A program made the translations under genes and the position numbers. Shown here piece after piece: positions 1 through 7,473 of a DNA stretch of 64,000 nucleotides. The first letter of the stretch is position 1. Each line of letters opens with the position of its first letter. This DNA is from Desertimonas flava (GTDB lineage: Bacteria; Actinomycetota; Acidimicrobiia; Acidimicrobiales; Ilumatobacteraceae). The notes below the pieces were generated by a model, which made no database searches, was not told where the DNA came from, and saw nothing but the letters and a program-made list of their open reading frames with translations. The stretch spans positions 310,001 to 374,000 of the forward strand of contig NZ_QKYK01000001.1 in assembly GCF_003426815.1 (NCBI RefSeq), written 5' to 3'.

Positions 1-358
1 CTACGTCGCGGCGATCCCGAGGGAGCTGGAGGACGCGGCGTCCATCGACGGCGCCTCACGGGTACGTGTCCTGCGCAGCATCGTCCTGCCGCTTCTGGCA
101 CCGGGGCTCGTGGCGACGAGCCTGTTCGCGTTCATCGGTTCGTGGAACGAGTTCTTCTTCGCCCTGGTCCTGATCCAGGACGAGGCCAAGCGGACGCTGC
201 CGCTCACGCTGTCGCTGTTCATCGGCTCCGAGGGCCGCACCAATCTCGGCCAGCTCGCCGCCGCGTCGTTGCTGTCGACCGTGCCGAGCCTGGCCTTCTT
301 CGTACTCATCCAACGCCGGCTCACCTCCGGCCTGCTCAGCGGGGCGGTCAAAGGGTGA
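1..358 (+). CDS. Carbohydrate ABC transporter permease (MalG-type), 3' part
   Basis: This is the C-terminal part (about 118 residues) of an inner-membrane permease that starts upstream of the window; codons are read from base 2. The visible stretch opens with the cytoplasmic EAA loop (ELEDAASIDGAS, then an LPLLAPG segment), which docks the ATPase in MalF/MalG-type importers. A hydrophobic helix and the WNEFFFALVL segment typical of MalG-like sugar permeases follow. The stop codon is TGA at 356-358. The solute-binding protein starts 47 bp downstream, so this is a sugar or glycoside uptake operon whose first permease and ATPase lie outside the window. The substrate cannot be read from the sequence. 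Confidence 0.9.
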   Translation, partial: YVAAIPRELEDAASIDGASRVRVLRSIVLPLLAPGLVATSLFAFIGSWNEFFFALVLIQDEAKRTLPLTLSLFIGSEGRTNLGQLAAASLLSTVPSLAFFVLIQRRLTSGLLSGAVKG

Positions 359-404
359 GCGCAGCGAGCGGCCGACACCATCCACACAAGGGGGAAGGAA
401 AACC

Positions 405-1688
405 ATGAAGAAGAAGAGGACTGCCGTCGCCGGGGTCGCCGCGCTCGGGCTCGTCGCCGGGGCGACCGCCTTCACGGGCACGGCATCGGCCGGGGGCGAG
501 ACCGTCGAGCTGACGTTCCAGAGCCTGTCGGACCTCGAGCCGACCGTTGCCGCCACCGAGGCGATCGTCGACGCCTGGAACGAGGCCAACCCGAACATCC
601 AGGTCGACCTGGTGCAGGGCAGCTGGGACAACGTGCACGACCAGCTCGTCACGCAGTTCGCCGGCGGCACGGCCCCCGACATCATCCACGACGAGGCCGC
701 CGACATCATGGGCTTCGCCGAGCAGGGCTACCTCGCCGACATCACCGAGTATCTGTCCGAGGACGTCAAGGCGGCCGTGTCGGACGAGCTCTGGCAGACG
801 GTCACGTCGTCGGACGGGGCGATCGTCGCCGTCCCGACGTTGCTCCAGTCGTACGTGGTGTTCGCCAACACCGCCGCGTTCGAGGCGGCCGGGGTCGAGC
901 TGCCCACCGGCGAGACGCTGCCGTGGGACGACTTCGCCGCCCTCGCCGCGTCGCTGACCGGCGACGACAGCTACGGCCTCGGGTGGGGCCTGAGCTCGCC
1001 GGCGGCAACGGTGATGAGCCTGTCGCTCGGCTTCGGCGGCGACTTCTTCACCGTCGACGGCGACGACATCACGTTCGAGGTCGGCGAGGCCGAGCTCGAG
1101 GTGCCGCGGCGCATCCACGAGATGGCGTACACGGATCAGTCGATCGACCCCGTGTCGCTCACGCAGAGCGGCACCGACGCCCTCCAGGGCTTCTTCGGTG
1201 GCGACTACGCGATGCTCGTCGGCGGCAGCTTCCTCGCCCGCTCGATCGTCGACACCGGCCCCGAGGACTTCGAGTTCGTCGTGCTCCCGCCGCTCGCCGG
1301 AACGGAGGGGCCGCTGCAGGCGGCCAACCCGCAGACGATCTCGGTGTCGGTCGACAGCGAGCACCCCGAGGAGGCGACGCAGTTCCTCAACTTCTTCATG
1401 GAGGCGTCGAACCTCGCCTCGGTGGCGCAGGGGGACGTGCTCATCCCCACGTCGTCGGACGCCCGTGACGCCGTGGCCGAAGCGACGGCCGGCGAGAACG
1501 GATGGGACGGCATGCTGGCGAGCGCCGAAGGGCTGGTCCCGGGACCGTTCCAGTCGGTCGCCGACTACACGCGCTGGAAGGACCAGTACCTGCAGCCGTC
1601 GCTGCAGGCGTTCTTGGCGTCCGATTCCGGGGATCTCGAGGACCTCGCCTCCCAGCTGACCGACGGCTGGGAGCAGGCGGGCGGCTGA
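405..1688 (+). CDS. Extracellular solute-binding protein of sugar ABC transporter
   Basis: A 427-residue family 1 solute-binding protein that should capture a sugar or glycoside outside the membrane and deliver it to the permease encoded just upstream. It begins with a clear Sec signal: KKKR, a hydrophobic core, and a likely cleavage after TASA near residue 29. There is no lipobox cysteine, which is unusual for a Gram-positive binding protein and suggests either free secretion or retention by another route. The mature part has the usual layout (VELTFQSLSD start, GTAPDIIHD and ADITEYL segments). A strong ribosome site (GGGGGAAGGA) sits before the ATG. The next gene starts 5 bp after the stop, so its product probably acts on the imported compound. 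Confidence 0.9.
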   Translation: MKKKRTAVAGVAALGLVAGATAFTGTASAGGETVELTFQSLSDLEPTVAATEAIVDAWNEANPNIQVDLVQGSWDNVHDQLVTQFAGGTAPDIIHDEAADIMGFAEQGYLADITEYLSEDVKAAVSDELWQTVTSSDGAIVAVPTLLQSYVVFANTAAFEAAGVELPTGETLPWDDFAALAASLTGDDSYGLGWGLSSPAATVMSLSLGFGGDFFTVDGDDITFEVGEAELEVPRRIHEMAYTDQSIDPVSLTQSGTDALQGFFGGDYAMLVGGSFLARSIVDTGPEDFEFVVLPPLAGTEGPLQAANPQTISVSVDSEHPEEATQFLNFFMEASNLASVAQGDVLIPTSSDARDAVAEATAGENGWDGMLASAEGLVPGPFQSVADYTRWKDQYLQPSLQAFLASDSGDLEDLASQLTDGWEQAGG

Positions 1689-1693
1689 GGCTG

Positions 1694-2872
1694 ATGCCCG
1701 TCACCCCCCACGACGCTTCCCCGGTCGGCGAGGACGAGCACGGAACCCTCGAGGACCGGTCGATCGCCGCGCTGGCCGGCGCGGCGATCGGCGACGCCCT
1801 CGGTGGTGCCGCCGAGGGCAACCCGCCCGAGGACATCCAGAGCCGCTACGGCGGCTACATCACCGGAATCGTGCCGCCGTTCTTCGACGACTGGCGCGAC
1901 GCCCGGCCGATCGCGCCGTACCACAAGGGTGACGGGCACATCACCGACGACACGCTGATGTCGATGACGCTCGTCGACGTCTACGCCGCCGTGCGGGACC
2001 ACCTCGATGCCTTCGCCATGGCCGAGCACTTCGTGCCCCGCCTGATCGGCGAGAAGCGCTGGATCCCCGAGCTCGAGACGGAGGCGCTGCTGCTACAGCG
2101 TGTCTTCCTCGCCGAGAAGTGGATGGTGGCTCGGCTCCACTACGGCCACGTCGATCCCCGCGAGGCGGGGGTGGGCAACATCGTCAACTGCGGTGCGGCC
2201 ATGTACGTCGCCCCGGTCGGGATCGCCAATGCCGCCGATCCCGCCGGGGCGTACGCCGAGGCGATCGACATCGCCGGCGCCCACCAGTCGAGCTATGGAC
2301 GCGAGGCGGCCGGGGTCTTCGCCGCGACGGTGGCCGAGGCGATGCGGCCCGGCGCGACGCCCACCACCGTGGCCTCGACCGCCATCGAGGTCGCCCACGA
2401 TGGGACGAGGGCGGCAATCGTCGCCGTCGTCGAGGCAGCAAACGGGCTCGACGACTGGCGGGCGGCCCTGCCGGCGCTGCGGGCGGCGGTCGAGCCGTTC
2501 GACACCGTCGGTCCCCACTACCGGCAGCCGGGCCTCGATGCCCGGTTGCCCAGCCGGACCAAGGCGATCGAGGAGCTGCCGATCGCCATCGGCATGCTGC
2601 TCGTCGCCGGCGGCGACTACCGCGAGTCGGTGCTCGGCTCGGTGAACTACGGGCGGGACTCCGACTCGATCGCTTCGATGGCGGGTGCCTTGGCCGGCGC
2701 CCTCGGTGGGCGGTCGAGCCTTCCCGGCGACTGGCAGGACGCCGTGGCGTCGGCGAGCCGGGTGGACCTCGCCGCGCCCGGCGCGACGATGGCCGCCGTG
2801 ACCCGCGAGATCTGGGAGCGCGACGCCGCCCGTGCCGAGGCCGTCGCGTCAGCCCGAACGTCGTACCGATGA
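1694..2872 (+). CDS. ADP-ribosylglycohydrolase-family enzyme 1
   Basis: A 392-residue member of the ADP-ribosylglycohydrolase (ARH/DraG) fold, an all-helical hydrolase with two metal ions that cleaves N- or O-glycosidic bonds to ribose. The family marks are present: GAAIGDALGG near residues 29-38, TDDT at 84-87 as first metal motif, and a GRDSDS motif with D322 and D324 as the second. The start was set at the ATG 5 bp after the binding-protein stop; an upstream in-frame extension overlaps that gene and lacks family similarity. Location directly after a sugar ABC importer and before a ribokinase suggests it cleaves an imported ribosyl compound rather than ADP-ribosylated protein. That substrate is an inference. 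Confidence 0.85.
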   Translation: MPVTPHDASPVGEDEHGTLEDRSIAALAGAAIGDALGGAAEGNPPEDIQSRYGGYITGIVPPFFDDWRDARPIAPYHKGDGHITDDTLMSMTLVDVYAAVRDHLDAFAMAEHFVPRLIGEKRWIPELETEALLLQRVFLAEKWMVARLHYGHVDPREAGVGNIVNCGAAMYVAPVGIANAADPAGAYAEAIDIAGAHQSSYGREAAGVFAATVAEAMRPGATPTTVASTAIEVAHDGTRAAIVAVVEAANGLDDWRAALPALRAAVEPFDTVGPHYRQPGLDARLPSRTKAIEELPIAIGMLLVAGGDYRESVLGSVNYGRDSDSIASMAGALAGALGGRSSLPGDWQDAVASASRVDLAAPGATMAAVTREIWERDAARAEAVASARTSYR

Positions 2873-2953
2873 GCATCTGGGCGCGAATCGTGCCATTCCC
2901 GCTTCTGGGCGCCGATCGTGACGGGGAGCGTCACGATTCGCGCCCAGATGCTC
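2871..2953. terminator. Perfect 22-bp inverted repeat with nested variant
   Basis: Arms 2871-2892 and 2932-2953 are exact reverse complements over 22 bp with a 39-bp spacer. The left arm begins inside the TGA stop of the gene before it. The spacer holds a second, diverged direct copy of the arm (2902-2920), and the motif GATCGTGAC in it can pair with the start of the right arm. There is no T-tract. It fills almost the whole gap between the two ADP-ribosylglycohydrolase genes, so a role in termination or mRNA stability is likely. Confidence 0.6.
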
Positions 2954-2966
2954 GGGTCGGTGGCCG

Positions 2967-4349
2967 ATGATCCGGCTCAGCTGGACCCAGCCCGAGGACC
3001 TCGTTCCCCACGCCCTCGTCGCCGCTCGCCTCGACGGCATCGACGTGGACGATCTCGCCGCCCGCTGGCAGGCGGCCGGAGGCCCGGTGACACCCCCCGT
3101 CACCGGTGCCACACCCCTGCCGGCGGGCGACGACGTGCGTGCCCTCGGCGTCGAGCTGCTCGCCGAGCTCGACCGCCGGCCGATCCCGGCCGACCTCGCC
3201 GCCGCCGAGCCCGACGACCTCGAGTCGATCGAGCAGCTCGCGCCTAATGGTTCGTGCCAGGCACCACCCGTTGGGCGCGCCGCCGACTCGGCGGCGCCGG
3301 ACGTCGACCCCGACCGGGTGCACGGGGCGTGGGTCGGCCGCGCCGCCGGCTGCCTGCTCGGCAAGCCGGTCGAGAAGGTCGGACGCGTCGGCATCCGGGC
3401 GATCGCCGAGTCCACGGGGAACTGGCCGATCGCCTCGTACTTCACGGCCGTCGGACTCGACCTCGAGATCGCCAAGGCCCATCCGTGGAACCGGCGCAGC
3501 GCCGTCAACAGCCTCGTCGAGAACATCGACGGCATGCCCGAAGACGACGACATGAACTTCCCGCTGATCGTCCTCGGCCTGGTCGAGCGCCACGGTGAGG
3601 GGATCACCACCGACCATGTGGCGCAGGCCTGGCTCGACGAACTGCCGGCGGGTCGGGTGTTCACGGCTGAGCGGATCACGTACCGCAACCTCCTCGCCGG
3701 CGACGAGCCCGATGTCGCTGCCGTGCGAGGGAACCCGTTCACCGACTGGATCGGCGCCCAGATCCGCACCGACCTGTACGGCTGGGTCGCCCCCGGCCAG
3801 CCACGGCGGGCCGCCCGCTTGGCCTGGACCGACGCCCGCCTCAGCCACCGGCGCAATGGCGTCTACGGAGCGATGTTCGTGGCCGCGGCGACGTCGATGG
3901 CGCTCGTGGCCGACAGCGTCGACGACTGCATCGCCGCCGGCCTCGGCGTGGTGCCGGGCGGCAGCCGGTTCGCCGCGGCGATCCGGCGCGGGGTCGAACT
4001 TGGACGAAGCGATGCGACCGACCAAGCTGCGATCGACATGATCTACGACGAGTACGGACACCTCCACTGGGTCCATGCCATCAACAACTCGGCCCTGTGC
4101 GCCTTCGCCCTCGCCCGCAGCGGGGGCGACTACGAGACGGCGATCACCGCCACCGTGTCGGGAGGCTGGGACACGGACTCGAACGGTGCCACCGTCGGGT
4201 CGATCTGCGGGGCTCTCGCCGGAGCGTCGGCCCTCCCCGGCCGCTGGACCGAGCCGCTGCGTAACCGCCTGGCGACGAGCGTCCGCGGTTTCGACGGCAT
4301 CGGCTTCGACGACCTCACCCGCCGCACCATCGAGGCGAAGCTCCCGTGA
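2967..4349 (+). CDS. ADP-ribosylglycohydrolase-family enzyme 2 with N-terminal extension
   Basis: A 460-residue protein. Residues 1 to about 112 form an extra N-terminal part (starting IRLSWTQPED) and the rest is an ADP-ribosylglycohydrolase domain: HGAWVGRAAGCLLGKP, then an EDDDMN motif at residues 192-197 in place of the usual TDDT, and the canonical GWDTDSNGATVGS block with D402 and D404. It is clearly diverged from the preceding family member, so the two genes are not a recent duplication and may act on different parts of one substrate. A near-palindrome at 3240-3278 lies inside the linker (residues 92-104). Its place between the first family member and a ribokinase supports a role in ribosyl-compound breakdown, but no substrate can be assigned. 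Confidence 0.82.
   Translation: MIRLSWTQPEDLVPHALVAARLDGIDVDDLAARWQAAGGPVTPPVTGATPLPAGDDVRALGVELLAELDRRPIPADLAAAEPDDLESIEQLAPNGSCQAPPVGRAADSAAPDVDPDRVHGAWVGRAAGCLLGKPVEKVGRVGIRAIAESTGNWPIASYFTAVGLDLEIAKAHPWNRRSAVNSLVENIDGMPEDDDMNFPLIVLGLVERHGEGITTDHVAQAWLDELPAGRVFTAERITYRNLLAGDEPDVAAVRGNPFTDWIGAQIRTDLYGWVAPGQPRRAARLAWTDARLSHRRNGVYGAMFVAAATSMALVADSVDDCIAAGLGVVPGGSRFAAAIRRGVELGRSDATDQAAIDMIYDEYGHLHWVHAINNSALCAFALARSGGDYETAITATVSGGWDTDSNGATVGSICGALAGASALPGRWTEPLRNRLATSVRGFDGIGFDDLTRRTIEAKLP
3240..3278. repeat. 39-bp near-palindrome inside a coding region
   Basis: Arms 3240-3258 and 3260-3278 pair at 15 of 19 positions around a single central A, with the core GTGCCAGGCAC. The element is in frame and encodes the Pro/Gly/Ser linker between the N-terminal part and the catalytic domain of the second ADP-ribosylglycohydrolase. 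Its composition differs from the codon pattern on either side, so it looks like an inserted small palindromic element. Confidence 0.5.
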
Positions 4350-4362
4350 GCGGGACTTCCTG

Positions 4363-4427
4363 CCCGAGTACTGAAGGGCGCCCGAGTACCGGAGGGCCGG
4401 AAACGGGACCTTCCGTACTCGGATGGT
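4363..4427. repeat. Intergenic palindromic element A (CCGAGTAC arms)
   Basis: Two direct 18-bp units (4363-4380 and 4381-4398, 16 of 18 identical) carry CCCGAGTAC, and one inverted unit (4410-4427) reads CCATCCGAGTACGGAAGG on the minus strand. They can fold into a stem after the second ADP-ribosylglycohydrolase stop. The core CATCCGAGT and the spacer string CCCGTTTCCGG recur in the element at 37470-37538, and the core recurs at 10235-10281. Confidence 0.55.
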
Positions 4428-4467
4428 TGGCGTCGGCCGGGGGGAGCGCAGGCGTCGGAGGGCGGCG

Positions 4468-5337
4468 ATGAGCGGCGTCATCGTCGTGGGCAGTGCCAAC
4501 CTCGACCTCGTCTACCGAGTCCATGCGCTGCCGGCCCCCGGTGAGACCGTGCTCGCCACCGGCGCCGCCAAGCACCCCGGCGGCAAGGGCAACAACCAGG
4601 TGATCGCCGTTGCTCGCGCCGGGGCGCCGGCCACGTTCGTCGCCGCGATCGGCGCCGACGCCGACGGTGACCTGCTGGTCGCCGCCCTCGAGCAAGCGGG
4701 CGTGACGCTGCTACTCCGCCGACCGGCGACGCCGACCGGCACGGCGCTGATCACCGTCGACGACGCCGCGGAGAACTCGATCGTCGTCAACTCCGGCGCC
4801 AACAACGACCTCATCGACCTCACCGACGAGGAGCGGACAGCCGTCGCCTCGGCGTCGATCCTGTTGATGCAGCTCGAGACGCCGCTGCCCACCGTCATCG
4901 CTGCCGCCGCGGCGGCACGAGCTGCCGGCACGGCCGTCGTGCTCAACGCCGCACCGTTTCGCCCCTTGCCGCCCGAGCTGCTCGCCCTCGTCGACCTGCT
5001 CATCGTCAACGAGGTGGAGGCTGCGGCCGTCGGCGAGGAGCAGCTGGCCCAGGTTCCCGAGTGCGTCGTCACGCTCGGCGCCCGTGGCGCCGTCGTTCGC
5101 GACCGCACCGGCGTCTCGACCGCCGTCGCCTCGCCGAAGGTCGACGCCGTCGACACCACCGGCGCGGGCGACACGTTCTGTGGTGCGCTCGTCGCCGCTC
5201 TCGACGACGGCCTCGGCCTTGCCGCCGCGGCCCGCTTCGCCGTCGCCGCCGCGGCGCTCTCGGTGCAGCGCGAGGGAGCCGTGTCGTCGATCCCGACGCG
5301 CGCCGTCATCGACGAGTTCCTCGCCAGCCTCGAATGA
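4468..5337 (+). CDS. Ribokinase / PfkB-family carbohydrate kinase
   Basis: A 289-residue PfkB-family kinase, most like ribokinase, which phosphorylates ribose or a related sugar at a hydroxymethyl group using ATP. Visible marks are the N-terminal GSANLDLVYR, the GGKGNN sugar-site motif, the VVNSGANNDL segment, and the ATP/anion-hole block DTTGAGDTFCGA with catalytic D235. The start at 4468 (ATG, after GGAGGGCGGCG) was preferred over an in-frame upstream ATG because the protein then begins directly with the first beta strand. It follows two glycohydrolases and a sugar importer. The simplest reading is that ribose or another sugar released by them is trapped here as the phosphate. Confidence 0.87.
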   Translation: MSGVIVVGSANLDLVYRVHALPAPGETVLATGAAKHPGGKGNNQVIAVARAGAPATFVAAIGADADGDLLVAALEQAGVTLLLRRPATPTGTALITVDDAAENSIVVNSGANNDLIDLTDEERTAVASASILLMQLETPLPTVIAAAAAARAAGTAVVLNAAPFRPLPPELLALVDLLIVNEVEAAAVGEEQLAQVPECVVTLGARGAVVRDRTGVSTAVASPKVDAVDTTGAGDTFCGALVAALDDGLGLAAAARFAVAAAALSVQREGAVSSIPTRAVIDEFLASLE

Positions 5338-5363
5338 GCCCGCAGCCCGGCGACACGACCAGC

Positions 5364-5406
5364 GCGATGAGCGATGAGGCCACGTGGCGGCCTCATCGCT
5401 CATCGC
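5364..5406. terminator. Perfect 18-bp hairpin after ribokinase gene
   Basis: Arms 5364-5381 and 5389-5406 are exact reverse complements over 18 bp with a 7-bp loop. The hairpin lies 26 bp after the ribokinase stop and ends 16 bp before the next start codon, with no clear T-tract. It probably acts as a terminator or as an attenuating or stabilising stem. Confidence 0.6.
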
Positions 5407-5422
5407 ATCGATCGGCGGCACC

Positions 5423-7471
5423 ATGAGCGGCGACTTCGACCCGCTGGTGCCCCGGCCGATCGACCGGCCGACGATCGTCGACCTCGACGGGCCGGGCGAC
5501 GTCGAGGCGATGGACGGGACCAAGATCTTCGCCGCGCCCGACGATCCGGCCGACTGGCCCCGCTGGCGCGCCCAGCTGGCCGCATGGCGCGACGGCGCCC
5601 GGACCCGCGTCGGCTATGACGACGCGGCGTACCGCGACGACCGCACGGCATGGGCGAGCCGCTACTTCAGCGTGGCGCTCACCTGGCTGTGGGACGAGCG
5701 GCTCTTCGACCACGCCACGCAGCGCTTCACGCCGGGCCGGTTCGTCGTCGAGACAGCCCACTTCGGCGGTTTCGACGCGATCGTGCTTTGGCACGCCTAT
5801 CCCATCATCGGCATCGACGAGCGCACGCAGTACGACTTCTACGACGTCCCCGGGCTCGGCGACCTTGTCGCCTGGTTCCACGACCGCGGCCTTCGTGTGT
5901 TCGTCGACTACAACCCGTGGGACACTGTCACGCCGTACGACCACGCCGCCGAGACGCGAGCGGCGGCAGTGTCGCTCGGTGCCGATGGCGTGTTCCTCGA
6001 CACGATGAAAGAGGGCGGCGCCGAGCTGGTGGCCGCACTGCGCTCCACCGACCCGCCGATGGTGCTGGAGGGCGAGTCGAAGGTGTCGCTCGCCCGCATC
6101 GCCGACCACCAGATCAGCTGGGCCCAGTGGTTCGCCGACGCGGTGCAACCCGTCCCCACGGCTACCGGGGCGCCGGGGGTGATGCGGGCCCACTGGTTCG
6201 AGCGGCGGCACATGCAGCACCACACCCGTCGCTGGAACCGCGACCACAGCGAGGAGCTGCAGTCGGCGTGGATGAACGGCGTCGGCCTCGTCGTCTGGGA
6301 CGCCGTGTTCGGGTCCTGGGTCGGATGGAACGATCGTGACGCGTCGACGCTGCGGGCGATGGTCCGGGCCCAGCGGGTGCTCGCCGACCTGCTCATCGAC
6401 GCCGACTGGACGCCGCTGACCGACGCTTCGCCCGAGGCGATGGCCGCCGGGGTCTTCGCGTCGCGCTGGACTCGCGGGGAGACGACGCTGTGGACGATCG
6501 TCAATCGCGGTGTCACCGACTACACAGGCCTGGTGATCGCCGACGACGTCGCCGCCGAGATCTCCGGCGGCGCATGGCTCGACGTGACCGGCGGTCGAAC
6601 GGTGGGTGCCGACCTGGCCGTCACCGTCCCCGCCCGCGGGCTGCTCGGACTCGTCCACGTTGCCGGCGCCGTCGCCGCGGAGATCACAGAACTGGCGGCC
6701 GCCGCGGCAGCGGACGAGCGCTCGACCGATGCGTCGTTCCCGGCTCGGCCGGCCGTTCGGGTCCAGCCTGCGCGGTCGACGTCCAAAGTCGTTCCGAGGA
6801 CGGCGATCAATCTCGCTCCGGGACGGCGCCAGCTGACCGTGACCTACCGGCAGCGGGAGACGGGCATGTACGACGGAGCGCCGTACGTGGAGGAATGGAA
6901 GCCCCTGCCGCCCCGCCTGCACGCCGCCATGTCGACCGTCGTCGACGTCGAGGTCGGCGCCGTCGCCGTGGCGTCGCTCGAGGTGACCGTCGGCCAGTTC
7001 GCCCGCTTCGTCGACGAGTCTGGGTACGTCCCGGCCGTCGGCAACCGGTTCGTGGCCGGTGGCGACACGCGGTCCGCCGAGGCACCGGTCGTCAACGTCT
7101 CGCTCGCCGACGCCCGGGCCTACGCCGCGTGGGTCGGCGCCCGCCTCCCCACCGAGCACGAGTGGCAGCTGGCGGCCAACGCCGAGGGCTTCCACCGGGC
7201 CGAACCGCTGGTGTGGAACTGGACCGAGAGTGAGCACACTGACGGCATCACGCGCTTCGTCATGCTCAAGGGCGGGTCGGTTTACGACCCGCTCCGGGTC
7301 GGTGTGCCGGATGGGGCCGGCGAGGATCCCGCCGACACCCCGGGCCGTGAGTGGTACTTCGACGGCGGCGCCCGGGAGCCGGAGTTCTCGGCCAAGCTGC
7401 TGCTCGCCGGGCTGGGCGTCGAGCGCTCGCCGCAGATCGGCTTCCGCATCGCCTGGGACCTGGAGGCCTGA
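5423..7471 (+). CDS. Glycosidase-like barrel fused to FGE/SUMF1-like domain
   Basis: A 682-residue two-part protein. Residues about 60-330 look like a TIM-barrel glycoside hydrolase: GGFDAIVLWHAYP, RGLRVFVDYNPWD, then GADGVFLDTMKEG (candidate nucleophile Asp) and VLEGES (candidate acid Glu). A beta-rich linker follows. From about residue 500 it has the formylglycine-generating-enzyme/SUMF1 fold: EVTVGQFARFVDESGY, ARLPTEHEWQLAA, WNWTESE, MLKGGSVY and IGFRIAWD. No cysteine exists anywhere in the protein, so the copper-binding Cys pair of true formylglycine enzymes is missing and the domain is more likely a binding or accessory module. There is no signal peptide, so it is cytoplasmic. The start is the ATG at 5423, downstream of the hairpin. 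Confidence 0.72.
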   Translation: MSGDFDPLVPRPIDRPTIVDLDGPGDVEAMDGTKIFAAPDDPADWPRWRAQLAAWRDGARTRVGYDDAAYRDDRTAWASRYFSVALTWLWDERLFDHATQRFTPGRFVVETAHFGGFDAIVLWHAYPIIGIDERTQYDFYDVPGLGDLVAWFHDRGLRVFVDYNPWDTVTPYDHAAETRAAAVSLGADGVFLDTMKEGGAELVAALRSTDPPMVLEGESKVSLARIADHQISWAQWFADAVQPVPTATGAPGVMRAHWFERRHMQHHTRRWNRDHSEELQSAWMNGVGLVVWDAVFGSWVGWNDRDASTLRAMVRAQRVLADLLIDADWTPLTDASPEAMAAGVFASRWTRGETTLWTIVNRGVTDYTGLVIADDVAAEISGGAWLDVTGGRTVGADLAVTVPARGLLGLVHVAGAVAAEITELAAAAAADERSTDASFPARPAVRVQPARSTSKVVPRTAINLAPGRRQLTVTYRQRETGMYDGAPYVEEWKPLPPRLHAAMSTVVDVEVGAVAVASLEVTVGQFARFVDESGYVPAVGNRFVAGGDTRSAEAPVVNVSLADARAYAAWVGARLPTEHEWQLAANAEGFHRAEPLVWNWTESEHTDGITRFVMLKGGSVYDPLRVGVPDGAGEDPADTPGREWYFDGGAREPEFSAKLLLAGLGVERSPQIGFRIAWDLEA

Positions 7472-7473
7472 CC

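Noticed and set aside
1502-1693. N-terminal extension of the first ADP-ribosylglycohydrolase
   Set aside because: It overlaps the end of the binding-protein gene in another frame and shows no family likeness; the ATG at 1694 fits the family start.
5393-7237. Long open frame (614 codons) on the minus strand opposite the glycosidase/FGE-like gene
   Set aside because: It is a GC-rich shadow: the protein is Arg/Gly/Val/Asp-rich without family motifs, and the plus strand gives clear domains.
5423-7471. Activator of the sulfatase at 28724-30259
   Set aside because: The FGE-like domain has no cysteine, so it cannot perform the known copper-dependent formylglycine reaction.
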